64,000 nt of DNA. Origin: Grammothele lineata. Taxonomy: Eukaryota > Basidiomycota > Agaricomycetes > Polyporales > Polyporaceae. The number at the start of each line of letters is the position of its first letter. Positions within the stretch are counted from its first letter, which is position 1. Shown in pieces: positions 1 through 10,692 of this stretch. A program made the translations under genes and the position numbers. The stretch spans positions 1 to 64,000 of the forward strand of contig NDFF03000091.1 of assembly GCA_002150815.3 (NCBI GenBank), read 5' to 3'. The notes below the pieces were generated by a model. It was not told where the DNA came from, did not search any database, and saw only the letters and a program-made list of their open reading frames with translations.

Positions 1-1464
1 ATCTTAGGGCTTCCCTGGCTTCGGCGAACCAATGCGAAAATCGACTGGCAAACTGGGAAGGTAGAATTTGAAGGATCCTCTGAAGCGGAGTCACCAAAAC
101 CGCGACCACGAGCAACGGTAGAAGATGAACCTGAACCTATCGACCAAACGATTTCTCATCTGGACCCTTCCCTTGACCATTGCCTAGAAGAAGTCAACGC
201 CTGCGCTGCACAACTTGCCGAACCAGACACAAACGAGCATCAGTGCCCTCCACCCTTTGAGGAACCGATCGACCTTGACCCGGAAGACCTCCTCATTGCC
301 TATGTGCGAGGAGAACCGGTCATCAGAATATTCTCGAATGAAGAGGAACCACTCACTAAAGAACACCTCGACGAAGGAGAAGGCAGCCCGCACATCGGAC
401 GCGTAACGCACTGGAAACACTCAGCAGCCTTCTCCTACGCGCAAGGCCGATGGATACGTGCAAAGGTCAACCCGGCAATGGAAATGGCACAAAGGCAACA
501 CGCCCAGGAAAGCCCTAAGACCACCGAAGAGCTTATCCCATCAGAGTACCAGGATTACAAGGACGTCTTCGAAAAGAAAGCATCCGAACGATTCCCCATC
601 TCCCACGACTACGACCACGCCATCAATCTGAAACCAGACTTTGTTCCCCGAAATTGCAAGGTCTACTCGCTGTCGCCAAAGGAAACTGAGCTCATGAACG
701 AGTTCATCGACGAAAACCTTCGCAAAGGATACATCCGCCCCTCGCAATCCCCTATGGCATCACCATTCTTCTTCACCGGGAAGAAGGATGGATCCCTGCG
801 ACCATGCCAGGATTACCGCTACCTAAACGAAGGAACTATCAAGAACTCGTACCCCATCCCGCTCGTCCAGAACCTCATGGATAAGCTCAAAGGCGCCACG
901 GTCTTCTTTAAATTGGACTTGCGCTCTGGATACAACAATGTTCGGATGAAAGATGGAGACCAATGGAAGGCAGCGTTCAAATGCGAACAAGGACTCTTGG
1001 AACCAACAGTCATGTTTTTTGAACTCTGCAACTCGCCAGCCACCTTCCAAGCCCTCATGGACGACCTTTTCAGCGACATGATAGAGGAAGGATGGCTCGT
1101 CATCTACATGGACGACATGCTGCTATTCTCCAAGGACCGAAAGACCCACAAAGAACGAATGCAAAGGGTACTCCAACGGCTACGGGAAAATGACCTCTAT
1201 CTGAAACCTGAGAAGTGCCTCTTTGATGTAGAAGAAGTGAAATTCCTCGGGCTCATTGTAAAACCTGACACACTCGCAATGGACCCCGTAAAGCTCAAAG
1301 GAATAGAAGATTGGCCCGAACCATCCTCCGTCAAAGGAGTACGATCATTCCTAGGGTTTGCCAATTTCTACCGGTGATTCATCCCCAACTACTCGGAACT
1401 CACACGACCCCTGCACGAACTTACCAAGAAGGACAAGCAATGGGAATGGACATCCGTGGAACGG

Positions 1465-2224
1465 TGACGAGAATCTTCGCGGACGACGGGTGAGTCGGAA
1501 CGTTCTCAGTGGTTCTACGCGGAGGTCACGGCCCACTCTCTGCGGAATGGCGCGTGGTCTCTCCGCGGAGAGGACCATCAGTCAGGAGTTTGATGGGGCT
1601 TATCGGAGAGCGGTGTTTAGTATATTTTGGTTGTGTTGTTTGGTGTTTGTGCTGTTTAGATAAGCGCGCGTAGAGTTGTAACTCGCGGAGGCTCTCTCCG
1701 CGGCACTCCAGAATACACCACCATGTACTTCTCCACGACGCGTGACTCAGAAGCTCGAACCTCATTTGCGTTTTGTTCCCCCGTGTAACAGCGATACTCA
1801 TTCGGAGCCAGTGCGTTTTATTCCATTTGTCCCGAAGTGTTTCCTTCTTGCGAGCGATAGCGTTTTACCTGTTGAGGTCTCTCCGCGGTCACATTGCCAC
1901 GTCATTTCTTGCGTTGCTCCGCCCCCATCGAACCTCTCCCACATTCCCCCTTCCTTTCTACACGCTAGTGGGTTTTACATATCTCAGAGCTTCTCCGTCC
2001 ACGAGCACCATTACGAGACTCCTATTACGAATCCCCGCACCCCTCCGCGGAACCTCCCTCCCTCTACGTGGAGCCCACTTCCACCCTTCTCCTATCCCCC
2101 GACACGCAGGGAACCAGAGGCTGACTCTCCCTCCTCTACGCCCTACCATATTCGTTTGGGTGTTATAGGTCTTCGCTAGTCCTCTCAGTCAGTTTGGGTT
2201 GATTGGATAGGTGTGACCACCACA
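1465..2224. mobile_element. Solo-LTR-like insertion inside the gypsy pol
   Basis: A block of about 760 bases separates two parts of pol that otherwise read straight on: the WEWTSVER side on the left and FNKLKARF on the right. It starts TGACGAG and ends ACCACCACA, so it is TG...CA bounded. It is flanked by AACGG at 1,460-1,464 and 2,224-2,228, a 4-5 base target duplication (one base is ambiguous). It holds no convincing ORF. This is the usual form of a solo LTR left by recombination. A non-autonomous LTR element is also possible. The family was not identified. Confidence 0.72.
1518..2050. repeat. Dispersed CTCCGCGG motifs inside the insertion
   Basis: The octamer CTCCGCGG occurs at 1,561, 1,696, 1,881 and 2,043. 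The related CGCGGAG occurs at 1,518 and about 1,685. At 1,561-1,570 it forms the palindrome CTCCGCGGAG. The surrounding pol has no such motif density, so the repeats belong to the inserted element and could be protein-binding sites in an LTR promoter. That role is inference. Confidence 0.6.
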
Positions 2225-4269
2225 ACGGGACGTGTTCAACAAGCTTAAAGCCAGATTCATCTCGTCGCCCGTCCTCCTCATGCCGGACAAAACCAAACCG
2301 TTCTCCATCAAATCCGATGCGTCGAAATTCGCCACAGGGGTGATCCTGCGACAGGCGGACTCTAACGGGGATATGCATCCGTGCGCGTACCTTTCAAAGT
2401 CATTCAACTCAGCGGAGAGGAACTACGAGATCTACGACAGAGAACTGCTAGGAATCGTGCGAGCCCTAACGGAATGGCGGCACTATCTAGAGGGAAGCCC
2501 GCACCCGGTCGAAGTTTTATCTGATCACAAGAACCTCACCTATTTCCGAACGGCGCAGAAACTCAACCGACGACAAGCACGATGGAGCCTCTTCCTGTCC
2601 CAGTTCGATCTGCAATTAAAACACATCCCCGGCACGTGCATGGTCCAATCTGACACCCTATCCCGTCTACAACATCTGAACCTGGAGGACAATGATAACA
2701 AAGCAGTCATACTACTCCCAGACAAGTTGTTCGTAGCAGCAATAGACGTCCCCCTAGCAGAGAGAATTAAAGACATCCACACGCAGGATCAAGTGGTACT
2801 CGACGCCCTCGCAGCTGCCAAAGACGGCACGCCACTACCAATGAAGTTGACCCTTGCGGACTGGAAGTTCGAAGATGGGCTAGTATTCTTCAGGGACCGC
2901 TGCTACGTCCCTCCTGATCAGAACCTTAAGAGGGAAATCATGCGGCGATATCACGATCTTCGACCTATGGGACACCCAGGACAATTCGGAACATTGGAGC
3001 TGCTGAAAAGAGACTACTGGTGGCCCAGCATGGCAGTGTTTGTACGGAACTACGTCGCAGGATGCGCAACTTGTCAGCAAACTAAGATTAACACTCATCT
3101 AACCGTACCCCCACTCATGCCGATCCCTGCAAAATCCAATGCCTACCCATTCGAAACCACCTCAGTCGACTTCATCACTGACCTACCCCCATTCAACGAT
3201 TTTGATGCACTCATGGTCATGGCAGACCACAACGCTACGAAGGGGGTAATTCTTGCTCCTTGCACGAAAACCATCAACGCACTAGGGACAACACACCTCA
3301 TCCACCAGAACCTGTACAAACGCTTCGGACTACCAACACGCATCATCTCGGATAGAGGCCCCCAATTCTCAGCAAAGGTCTTCCAAAAACTCACTCGACT
3401 CATTGGCATTAAGTCATCTATGAGTACAGCATACCACCCTCAGACCGACAGAGGAACAGAGTGCATGAACCAAGAAATTGAAGCATACCTCTGGGCATTC
3501 TGTGCTAACCACCCGGAGACATGGTCAGACTTCCTGCCAGATTTGGAGTTCACTCACAACCAAAGGCTTGCACAAAACCGCAACGCATCGCCCTTCTTCC
3601 TCATGATGGGCTACAACCCAAGGGCAATCCCATCAGTCACCCCCAAGACAGTCGTACCAGCGGTCGAAGAACGTCTCGACAACCTGGAGAAAGTCAGATA
3701 GGAAGCGATGACAGCGCACGAGCTCGCACGACAGCACATGGCACAACGGATCACTCGGGGATTCAAACCCTTCGAAAAGGGTCAGAAGGTCTGGCTAGAG
3801 GCGAAGCACCTCCGCTTTCTCAAAGACAACACAAAGCTGGCCATGAAAAGACAAGGCCCTCTCACGATCGTGGAAGTCCTTGGACCGCTTACGTACAAGC
3901 TGGACCTTCCTGCCCAATGGAAAATCCACCCCGTATTCCACGCCAGCCTTCTCACCCCATACAAGGAGAACGACACGCACGGCCCGAACTACCTCCTCCC
4001 ACCACCTGACCTTGTCGAACGGGAAGAAGAATGGGAAGTGGAAGTGATTGTCGGACATCGGAAATGGTACGGAAAGATGCAATTCTTCGTCAAATGGAGA
4101 GACTACCCGACGAGCAAAAACTCCTGGGAACCAGAGACGAATTTGGAACATTCACAGGAGGTCCTGAAAGCTTATAAGCGCACCCATCGCCTCTGAAGTC
4201 TACAACCGGCGCACTCGCACCCACATTTGCACTCGCATTTGCACCCACATCCGCACCCTCATCATCGAC

Positions 4270-5085
4270 ATGTCCGGACACTTCCCCATCCGCACCCACC
4301 AGCAGACCTGTGCCATCGTCATCAACCTCGTCCAGCTCCCCCACCGCCACTTTGACATCCTCCGCGACGGGCTCATCGGCGAGGAGCACTACCTTGGTGA
4401 CGTCCTCGACGTAGCCCGGGACGCGAACATGGCCGTCCACTACTCCCGCAAGTCTTTAGGGGCCATCCACTCCGCAATGGACGCCCTCCGCACTGCCGAA
4501 CTGAACCTGGTCTATCAGCAGGACCACCTTACCCTCTCCCTCGAAACCATCGTCAACCACATCCACGGCCATGTCCCCCACGTCCACGCTGGCACCTACC
4601 ACAATCTCCTCGACCCGCAGCAGCTTGCAGCAGCCAGAGCCGCCATCCCCGCCAACGACATCAATGTCCATCCTCTCCATGTCCCCGCTCCGCCAGTCCC
4701 TCCTCAGGTCCCGCACCTCTCAAACCCTCCTCCATGCATCGCCCAGATGGCCTGCTGTGGCCGCCATTTCACCGGCAGAAGGAGCAACACAAGCAGCTCC
4801 TCCTCTCGCCAGTCCCAGCAGAGCCAACGCTCTGCCCGCATCGCGTACCCGTCCACCAGCCAGGTGCCCCCTTCCATCGCGAGCACCAGTCAGGTGTCTC
4901 CTCCCATCACCAACCGCAGCTCGAGCCCTGGCTATGTGGGCCCCTACGAAGACTTCTTGGAGATGCAGAAGGACAAGTACGGCGTAGACTCGGATGGCAA
5001 GATTCGCGTTGTTGACCAATGGGACGGCGAGGAGGTGGAAGACCCCATGGCAGGCGAAGGCTCGCCCGATGACACCGAGGTCTGA
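4270..5085 (+). CDS. Extra ORF between pol and the 3' LTR of the gypsy element, unknown function
   Basis: An intact 271-codon ORF starts 73 bases after the pol stop and ends just before the candidate 3' LTR. The N-terminal half (MSGHFPIRTHQQTCAIVINL onward) looks folded and helical. The middle is rich in Pro and Ser, with repeats of SQVPPSIAST / SQVSPPITNR. The C-terminus is acidic (EDFLEMQKDKYG, then EEVEDPMAGEG). No domain was recognised. Its position inside the element suggests it travels with the retrotransposon rather than being a host gene. It is unbroken although pol next to it is broken. Start chosen as the first ATG. It could be an envelope-like position ORF, but no signal peptide or membrane segment is visible. 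Confidence 0.55.
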   Translation: MSGHFPIRTHQQTCAIVINLVQLPHRHFDILRDGLIGEEHYLGDVLDVARDANMAVHYSRKSLGAIHSAMDALRTAELNLVYQQDHLTLSLETIVNHIHGHVPHVHAGTYHNLLDPQQLAAARAAIPANDINVHPLHVPAPPVPPQVPHLSNPPPCIAQMACCGRHFTGRRSNTSSSSSRQSQQSQRSARIAYPSTSQVPPSIASTSQVSPPITNRSSSPGYVGPYEDFLEMQKDKYGVDSDGKIRVVDQWDGEEVEDPMAGEGSPDDTEV

Positions 5086-5100
5086 GACGCTACAGGGTAG

Positions 5101-5542
5101 TGCCAGGATAGAACGCAGGTAATGTTACAACATTCCTGCCCGGTATTTTCTTTTTCCTTTCCTATTTCTCAATGAGCGCAACCTCTGTACCATTCGGTCC
5201 CGCGGCGATTCAACATCGCTATTGTACATACGACTCATTGTGACTCACTTGGAGTCACCGTCTCGCGCCCCCGTCTCTATTGTTTAGGACTCTCTCGCGA
5301 TCATCCATAGTCATTGTTCCCATGTACTTATATAGCTTGGGTCTTCCTGAGGATGTTCCTCAGTTTGACCTCCTGTTCCAATCGAAGCCTCTCTCCCCAC
5401 AGAACCCCCGTGTGTCGCTCGTCCTCTACCACAGTGCTCGACTTCGCCTCTTCGGCGTACATCTACCCAGATCCCTTGACCCTCGACCATGTACGCTCAT
5501 CGCACGTCCTACAAGCGCCCGCTCTGGCCTCGGCGTAACACA
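5101..5542 (+). repeat. Candidate 3' LTR of the gypsy element
   Basis: After the extra ORF there is a TG at 5,101 (TGCCAGGATAG), preceded by the purine-leaning ACAGGGTAG. About 440 bases later the sequence ends GTAACACA. Inside are a hairpin (GCAGG/AATGT arms, 5,115-5,139) and a TATA-like TTATATAG near 5,327. These fit an LTR, but no second copy lies in the window to prove the edges. Confidence 0.4.
5115..5139. repeat. Hairpin near the start of the candidate LTR
   Basis: The arms GCAGG + AATGT and ACATT + CCTGC pair around a TACA loop, with one extra T in the left arm. It is probably part of the LTR. No function is claimed. Confidence 0.5.
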
Positions 5543-5666
5543 TACTTCAACACTTCCAGCAGGCCCTGTTCAACTGGATGAGCGAACACTGGTGCCGCTG
5601 AGAGGGCTTGAATTGGAAGCTGCTGCCAAAGTGAGGCTTGAAACATCTACTTCTGATAAGTGATTG

Positions 5667-5709
5667 CATCAGCAAAAAAGTAAAATTAATGGATCATATT
5701 GCACACCTT
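5667..5709 (+). repeat. Left terminal inverted repeat of the AT-rich element
   Basis: CATCAGCAAAAA is followed by AGTAAAATTA and, 10 bases later, ATTGCACACCTT at 5,698-5,709. Both blocks recur inverted at 15,326-15,368. Confidence 0.62.
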
Positions 5710-5737
5710 TGAGCGCATTGTGATGGAGGTGCCCTAT

Positions 5738-5826
5738 TGCAATGCGCTGCAATAGATGCCAATGCATTTGCTGCAATCGCACTGTATTGCAATTTGGCAA
5801 GTCTATTGCACCACATTGCAATAGAC
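5738..5826. repeat. Subterminal ATTGCAAT-word cluster, left side
   Basis: The words TTGCAAT, TGCAATAG and ATTGCAAT recur at least six times in about 90 bases next to the left inverted repeat. A looser cluster (ATTGCCAT, ATTGCAAT, CATTGC) lies at about 15,160-15,285 near the right end. Such subterminal words often bind transposase. Confidence 0.45.
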
Positions 5827-8684
5827 CAGTGATTATAACCACACCTACCTTGGGATATATGGGGATGCATGCAGATGCATTTGTGCACATCGAGAATTAG
5901 GTGGTACCTTCACATTGTATGGTGATAAATAGGAGCCGTCGGGTTGAATACTTGATATCTACTAGACACATGCTCGAAAAGCATTCCAGCTGCATTACTA
6001 TGCCTCCCCTCGGGCCTCATTTCAAACAACCTACCGGTAACCTAGTGATGGCATTAAAGATGTCCACAGGGCGAAAATGTATGAGTTGTGTAATTATGAA
6101 GTTATGCTATGTCTGCCTTAAACACGGGCACTTGCGACCAACCCAGAAGTCTCAACACATCATCAATCATCTCAAACTGTCTCTCACCTCTTAGCTTCAT
6201 CTTACTTCTTATCTCAACTATGTTATGTGGCATGTTGTCAATCTCATTGTCTGTAGTACATTCGGTGCATTATCGCTCTTCAAATGTGATGTTCAATCAA
6301 GCTTCTTCAGCATCTTGGTGGTACATTTCTTTGTCTGTCAATTTTTCCCCCTAAGCTTGATATCCATAGTGCTACGCACTCTTAGATTGGAGTATGTGAA
6401 GTGGGTGGATGCTGGGTGAATGGCAATGTAGTGTGGTGCAGTAGATCTTGGTAGATGCTGTATAGGCAATAGTTGAGGTGAGTTCCAGTGAGCTTGTGTC
6501 AACAGAACATCTACTGACTACAAACTCCTTGTGCTTGAGCACTGGCACCGTTGTTGCTACCTGGTGAGTCTGTCTATAAATGTAAGCATGATACATTTAC
6601 GTCTTCTGCCCCTTGTCACTCCATATTTAACCCGATTGACGTTCAGGCCCCCACTACAGATCTCAAGATGGAGGATCAGCACCTGCACATGCGACATTTC
6701 TATTAGGTGAGTCATCAATACCCCTAGCAGATGTGCTGAAATCCCGGAGGATCCATGAATGACATTTGCTGGCCGCGCCACTCCCCGTACCAACACCGAG
6801 CTGCACAGGTATGCAAAATTTACACCTTACTCCGATACATGCACATTCAATTGAGAGACCGCTTGCTCAAGATTGGAGTAGAGGTGGAGGGCGATGAGCA
6901 TCCAGGTGCGTACTGTCCCATTGTCTGGTTGCCTAACAAACCCTCACACATACATCCATTTGTGTGTGACCGGGAGTCAGGCAGCTCTCCTCGGCTGCAT
7001 AATGAATATAAATACAACTGTGCGTTCGACGGAGCAAGAGGCCATGGCGGATGTGCACGTGCGCGAGGTGACCATTGAAGACCACATTTGCGCACACCTC
7101 CGTAACTGGTACGAGATGCCTGCTGAGTTCTGTGACGCTGCATATTAGAAATCAACGGTATGGGTCCACCTGAAATATAGTGTGATTTTGGCTAATCAAG
7201 GCTTGAGGGCATTCAAGGTGATGCTGTCGCACAGGAAGGATGATTAGAATGTGAGCTGGTATTATAGCGGGCCATCTATTTGTATTTATAATTACTGGGC
7301 TGCTGGGGCATGAATCCCCTGGTATTGTACTTAGTGGGAGAGGGCTATGACTGGCAAGTACGATTTATGAGGAACAAGTGTTATTTAGTTCATATTTACT
7401 GTATTTAATACTGTTATCTTTTTCCTCTCTCAAATACACAATATACTCACTTACACCTTTGAGAGTGAACATATAAAAGCCACCCTATGAATTGTTTGTA
7501 TACATGCTTTGGACACTTGTGATATATAACTTATTATTGTATCTACTTCTGCTATTTAGTTATCTGGTGCTGTTAAAAAACACCATTAAACAGCTCCTTA
7601 CTCTATATTATTTAATTGGCTGCTAGTTATGCCTTTGCCCTATATCATCACTGACTGCACTGGCAATGCCCTTTAGATCTTGTCTTTTGCAAACTAATAT
7701 AGCCTATTGCATTTGCTTTGTATTTGATTTGCTGCTAATTGATGTCAAACATGCGGTGCACCATTGCATAGTGCAAACTGAATAGTAGTTACCTTGTAGA
7801 CCATATGGTATGCCCATTCATGCATAGAGCAGTAGAATACTCATATTTTGGCCTCCCCATTTATGGCACAGTGCCTTAGTTTTTATACAACATCAACTAT
7901 CTTGCCTATAAATGTGTTCAACTTGTTACCCTCACTGCATGTTATATACGGATTATCATGCTCCACAATGTGCACCATTGTGTTCTCTTAATCTGTAGCT
8001 TTTCAGTGATATATAACATGTCCCACTTTGCTCAATGGGTATCTGAGTTTGGCTGAGTCTAAAAAAAGCATCCAAAAAGCACAAAAAGGCCTATCCTCAG
8101 AGCCCAGATGTTGATATCTCAGCCAAATCTTGACCAAATCACATGGTTCAAGTTGTGTTAGTAAGCTGAAGGCTGTGGAATCCCACGCCCATTCTAAGCG
8201 CCCAATTTCCATCAAAATTGCGCTATTTATGGGCTGGATGGCTCAGAATGCACCTGAATGTATTTGCGTAGCACTTAAAGCACCTAAAATGTGCACACAG
8301 TTGCTTTAGTATTGGCAGTCTGCCTCAATAGCATTCAAATTAATGTTTTAGCTGTATCTTTCTCAGTTTTGAAGATAATGACATGATTCAAGTTGTGTTA
8401 TAAGCTTCAGGTAGCTCCGTTCAGTCTAATACAGTTTCATTATCACCACTTATCATATTTGACTTGCATTGATGCATCAGCAACTAAATCACGCACATGA
8501 CTAGTATTTATAGTATGTGGCAAACTTGTTTTGCTGATATCTCCTTCAACACTTGCTTGATTGACATGATTCAAAGTGTTACAGGTCATGCTCAACCATG
8601 GCTATGTGCTGGTGGAGTACAACAGTAGTTTCATTAATAGTACTAAGCATAGAGCATAAAATATGTATGTGCATGCAATTTGGT

Positions 8685-9066
8685 AAAGCACCATTAGATT
8701 AAATGCTGTAATACTATGACAAGTGCAGTTATTGACTCAGTGTTGATGCATATAGAGGTTATTTAAAAGGCTTATTAGAGGCCAGCTTAGTGCCTCATGC
8801 TATGATAATGTCTTAGGGGTGGATGGCACCAAGTACTTTTAGATGATGCAGACAGGCACTAGTATGGTGCCTATTGGTGCACTACTATAAGGGTGCTTGC
8901 AGGGTAAAGTGCTATGCAGCCATTACCAGTGCAGTTATTGGCATGGTGTTGATGCATATAGGGCTCATTTGAAGTGTATAATAAGTTGTAGTCAAGTCCC
9001 CCTAAGTGTAATAGTGTATAAGGGGTGGATGGCAGCAAGTGCATTTAAATGTCGCAAAGTAAGCAC
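8685..9066 (+). repeat. Two decayed direct repeats, 206-bp period
   Basis: AGTGCAGTTATTG...GTGTTGATGCATATAG at 8,722 recurs at 8,928. GGGGTGGATGGCA at 8,816 recurs at 9,022. Both pairs are offset by exactly 206 bases, so this is a tandem duplication of a roughly 180-206 base unit that has since diverged. No gene overlaps it. Confidence 0.65.
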
Positions 9067-9301
9067 CAAAGTCAAGTGAGAAAGGCACGTGACTTTGCAT
9101 GTGCACCAAACTGTTGAGAAACCCTAACCTCATAGATTTTCAATCTCCGCTCCAAATGGTAAGTAACTTTTGTATTGCCATCAGTGGCTGTGCTTACTGG
9201 TGCCTTTCTGAGATACAAGCTGAGTCGCGTTTTGTGTTACACAAATGGCAGGGATGGCTCGCCCATAAAAAACAATTATTTGTTTCTCATAAATCGTAAC
9301 A

Positions 9302-9763
9302 TATCCTACCACTAGCATTGATGCTGAAATAGGAGCTTTGATTATGAAAAAGGGAGAGCCAATAATGAACACATTTACCCCAGCACTGTCATATATCCTC
9401 CGCTGCAATCATCATGTTACTAGTCTCCTTTCTGGCACAGCTATTAAATCTATAATAGCATATATTGCTGACTATATTACCAAAACTCCGCTAAAAACAC
9501 ATGTAATGTTTAGGTCTATGCAAGACATGTTTTTATGCAACACTGAGTTGCTAGGAAGTGTAAAAACCACTAGAGAAAAGGCTAGAAGCATGATCACAAA
9601 AATAGCTAACGCATTGACTACAGCATCTGAAATTGGAGACCCTATGGCAGCCATGTCTCTTTTTAAGCATCTAGACCATTATACTAGCTATAAGTTCAGA
9701 GCCTGTCATTAGAAGGGATATATATATAAAGTATTTAAGGCCTTTGAAGATTCTGATCAAATG
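9302..9763 (+). pseudogene. Helitron Rep-region fragment
   Basis: Frame 2 carries GALIMKKGEPIMNTFTPALS, then ILRCNHHVTSLLSGTAIK and IIAYIADYITKTPLKTH, ending YTSYKFRACH. This matches the N-terminal replication-initiator-side region of fungal Helitron helicase proteins as I know them. A TAG at 9,710-9,712 falls where the family has Trp (C-x-W-x-G-Y). The reading goes on in the same frame until a 35-base duplication shifts it at about 9,860. The catalytic HUH motif would lie upstream and was not found. Non-functional. Confidence 0.75.
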
Positions 9764-9823
9764 AAAAAAGAAGGCAAATCTAAGATCATGCTAGGGTTAA
9801 AACAGGGACTCAAAACTAATGAA

Positions 9824-9893
9824 GTATATGCTGTGACGTACGCTCAAGTTGATGAGATGTATATGCTGTGATGTACGCTCAAGTTGATGAAAT
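9824..9893 (+). repeat. 35-bp perfect-length tandem duplication
   Basis: The units 9,824-9,858 and 9,859-9,893 (GTATATGCTGTGA...GATGAGAT) differ at two bases. One is CG to TG and the other G to A. A 35-base insertion is out of frame and breaks the reading there. Confidence 0.9.
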
Positions 9894-10070
9894 GAAACTC
9901 AATCAACTTATGCCTGAGGGAATCGGACTAGACTCAAAGTCAGATGAGTTTCCTCAGTCGTTCGATGATGATGATGTCTCTACCTCTGAGTATAGAGGGA
10001 ATAGAAGGGATAGTACAATGACTAGAGTGGATACGAGCATTAGAAGTACTACACTTGATCACTTGCTTAC

Positions 10071-10080
10071 GAGGGGGATG
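10071..10080 (+). promoter_or_regulatory. Candidate polypurine tract and LTR start
   Basis: GAGGGGGA is directly followed by TG (TGTTATG). This is the usual junction where plus-strand priming of an LTR retroelement occurs. There is no second LTR to compare. Confidence 0.4.
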
Positions 10081-10268
10081 TTATGTACTAGGGTACCGCC
10101 GGTTGCAGCATGCTAGAGAGTTTCTCACGCAGCTTACGTTTGAGGGGAAAGAATGTTTTTAATCTTCCTGCTCAGAGGCAGGGCTTTATATACTATGAGG
10201 TACGGGAACTATTCTAACAGATGCAAATACAGAAGTATCATTATTCTGACGAAGGATAATAGAGCGTT

Positions 10269-10420
10269 GGACAATAACATGGGTAGGACAATGAAAGCAT
10301 AAGGACAATGGCATAACAACAGACAATAACGTAGTAGACAATAGTGCATAGGGGACAATGAATGTACTGCATAATGAGAAACAAGAATAATAGACGTAGA
10401 GCGTAATAGAGCATAAGGAC
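10269..10420 (+). repeat. Degenerate GGACAATAG repeats
   Basis: RGACAAT followed by AG, AAC or GN occurs about seven times in 150 bases (10,269, 10,286, 10,302, 10,321, 10,336, 10,352, about 10,411), at irregular spacing. It lies inside the candidate LTR. Confidence 0.6.
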
Positions 10421-10512
10421 AATAGCTAGGGGTGTGAAGGATAAACAGAGGATGAAACTATAGTACAAATAGACGAGATAATCAATCTTATGCCTTACAA
10501 AGCAATCACCTA

Positions 10513-10692
10513 GTCTGGTATATCAGATTCCTCCGTCCCTTCATCGCCTTCGCTGCTTGACGCATCATCGCTTTCATCACTTAACACATCTGGCATCATG
10601 GGCCCCGGCGATGCCACTAAGGCATGGTCGCTGAACGTCATCGGGGCATTGTCGTTGGTGGGTGAGGTGACCAGGTTACGCAGTACGGTCTG
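10513..10692 (-). pseudogene. C-terminal-like acidic coding remnant on the minus strand
   Basis: The minus strand reads TVLRNLVTSPTNDNAPMTFS and then an acidic tail DESDDASSSEGDEGTEESDI before a stop. The codons are CpG-bearing and host-like, unlike the flanking DNA. It may be a captured gene end or a piece of a retroelement read antisense. No homologue was recognised and no start is present. Confidence 0.25.

Larger units (their letters stand above)
1..4196 (+). pseudogene. Ty3/gypsy retrotransposon pol, chromodomain type, broken and 5' cut by the window
   Basis: This is a polyprotein for element replication and integration. Frame 1 is open from base 1. It begins in the protease tail (ILGLPWL) and runs through reverse transcriptase, with the active-site YMDD at about 1,105-1,117. 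After the insertion at 1,465-2,224 the reading continues in another frame. It then shows RNase H ([18 protein letters not shown]), an HHCC integrase finger ending CATC at about 3,070, and the integrase core with Asp in VDFIT, Asp in SDRGPQF and Glu in TECMNQ. A C-terminal chromodomain (VKWRDYP, NSWEPE) ends at a TGA at 4,194-4,196. Two in-frame stops break the gene. TGA at 1,375-1,377 sits where Arg is expected (CGA to TGA at a CpG), and TAG lies at 3,699-3,701. Domain order is that of fungal chromoviruses. The copy cannot be autonomous. Confidence 0.93.
5710..9300. other. AT-rich stretch with no recognisable gene
   Basis: About 3.6 kb with many stops in all frames, few CpG and many TpG/CpA. 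The first 130 bases carry repeated ATTGCAAT-type words. Short ORFs near 6,755-7,148 show no recognised motif. The region could hold the decayed 5' part of the mobile element. Nothing more can be supported. Confidence 0.6.

Noticed and set aside
1742..2179. 145-codon ORF inside the solo-LTR-like insertion
   Set aside because: No motif, and it overlaps another ORF in a second frame. LTRs are normally noncoding.
6755..7148. Overlapping short ORFs in the AT-rich block
   Set aside because: Two frames of similar length and no recognisable domain. Left as unassigned.
9099..9299. 66-codon ORF just before the Helitron fragment
   Set aside because: It does not match the Helitron N-terminal region and contains no known motif.
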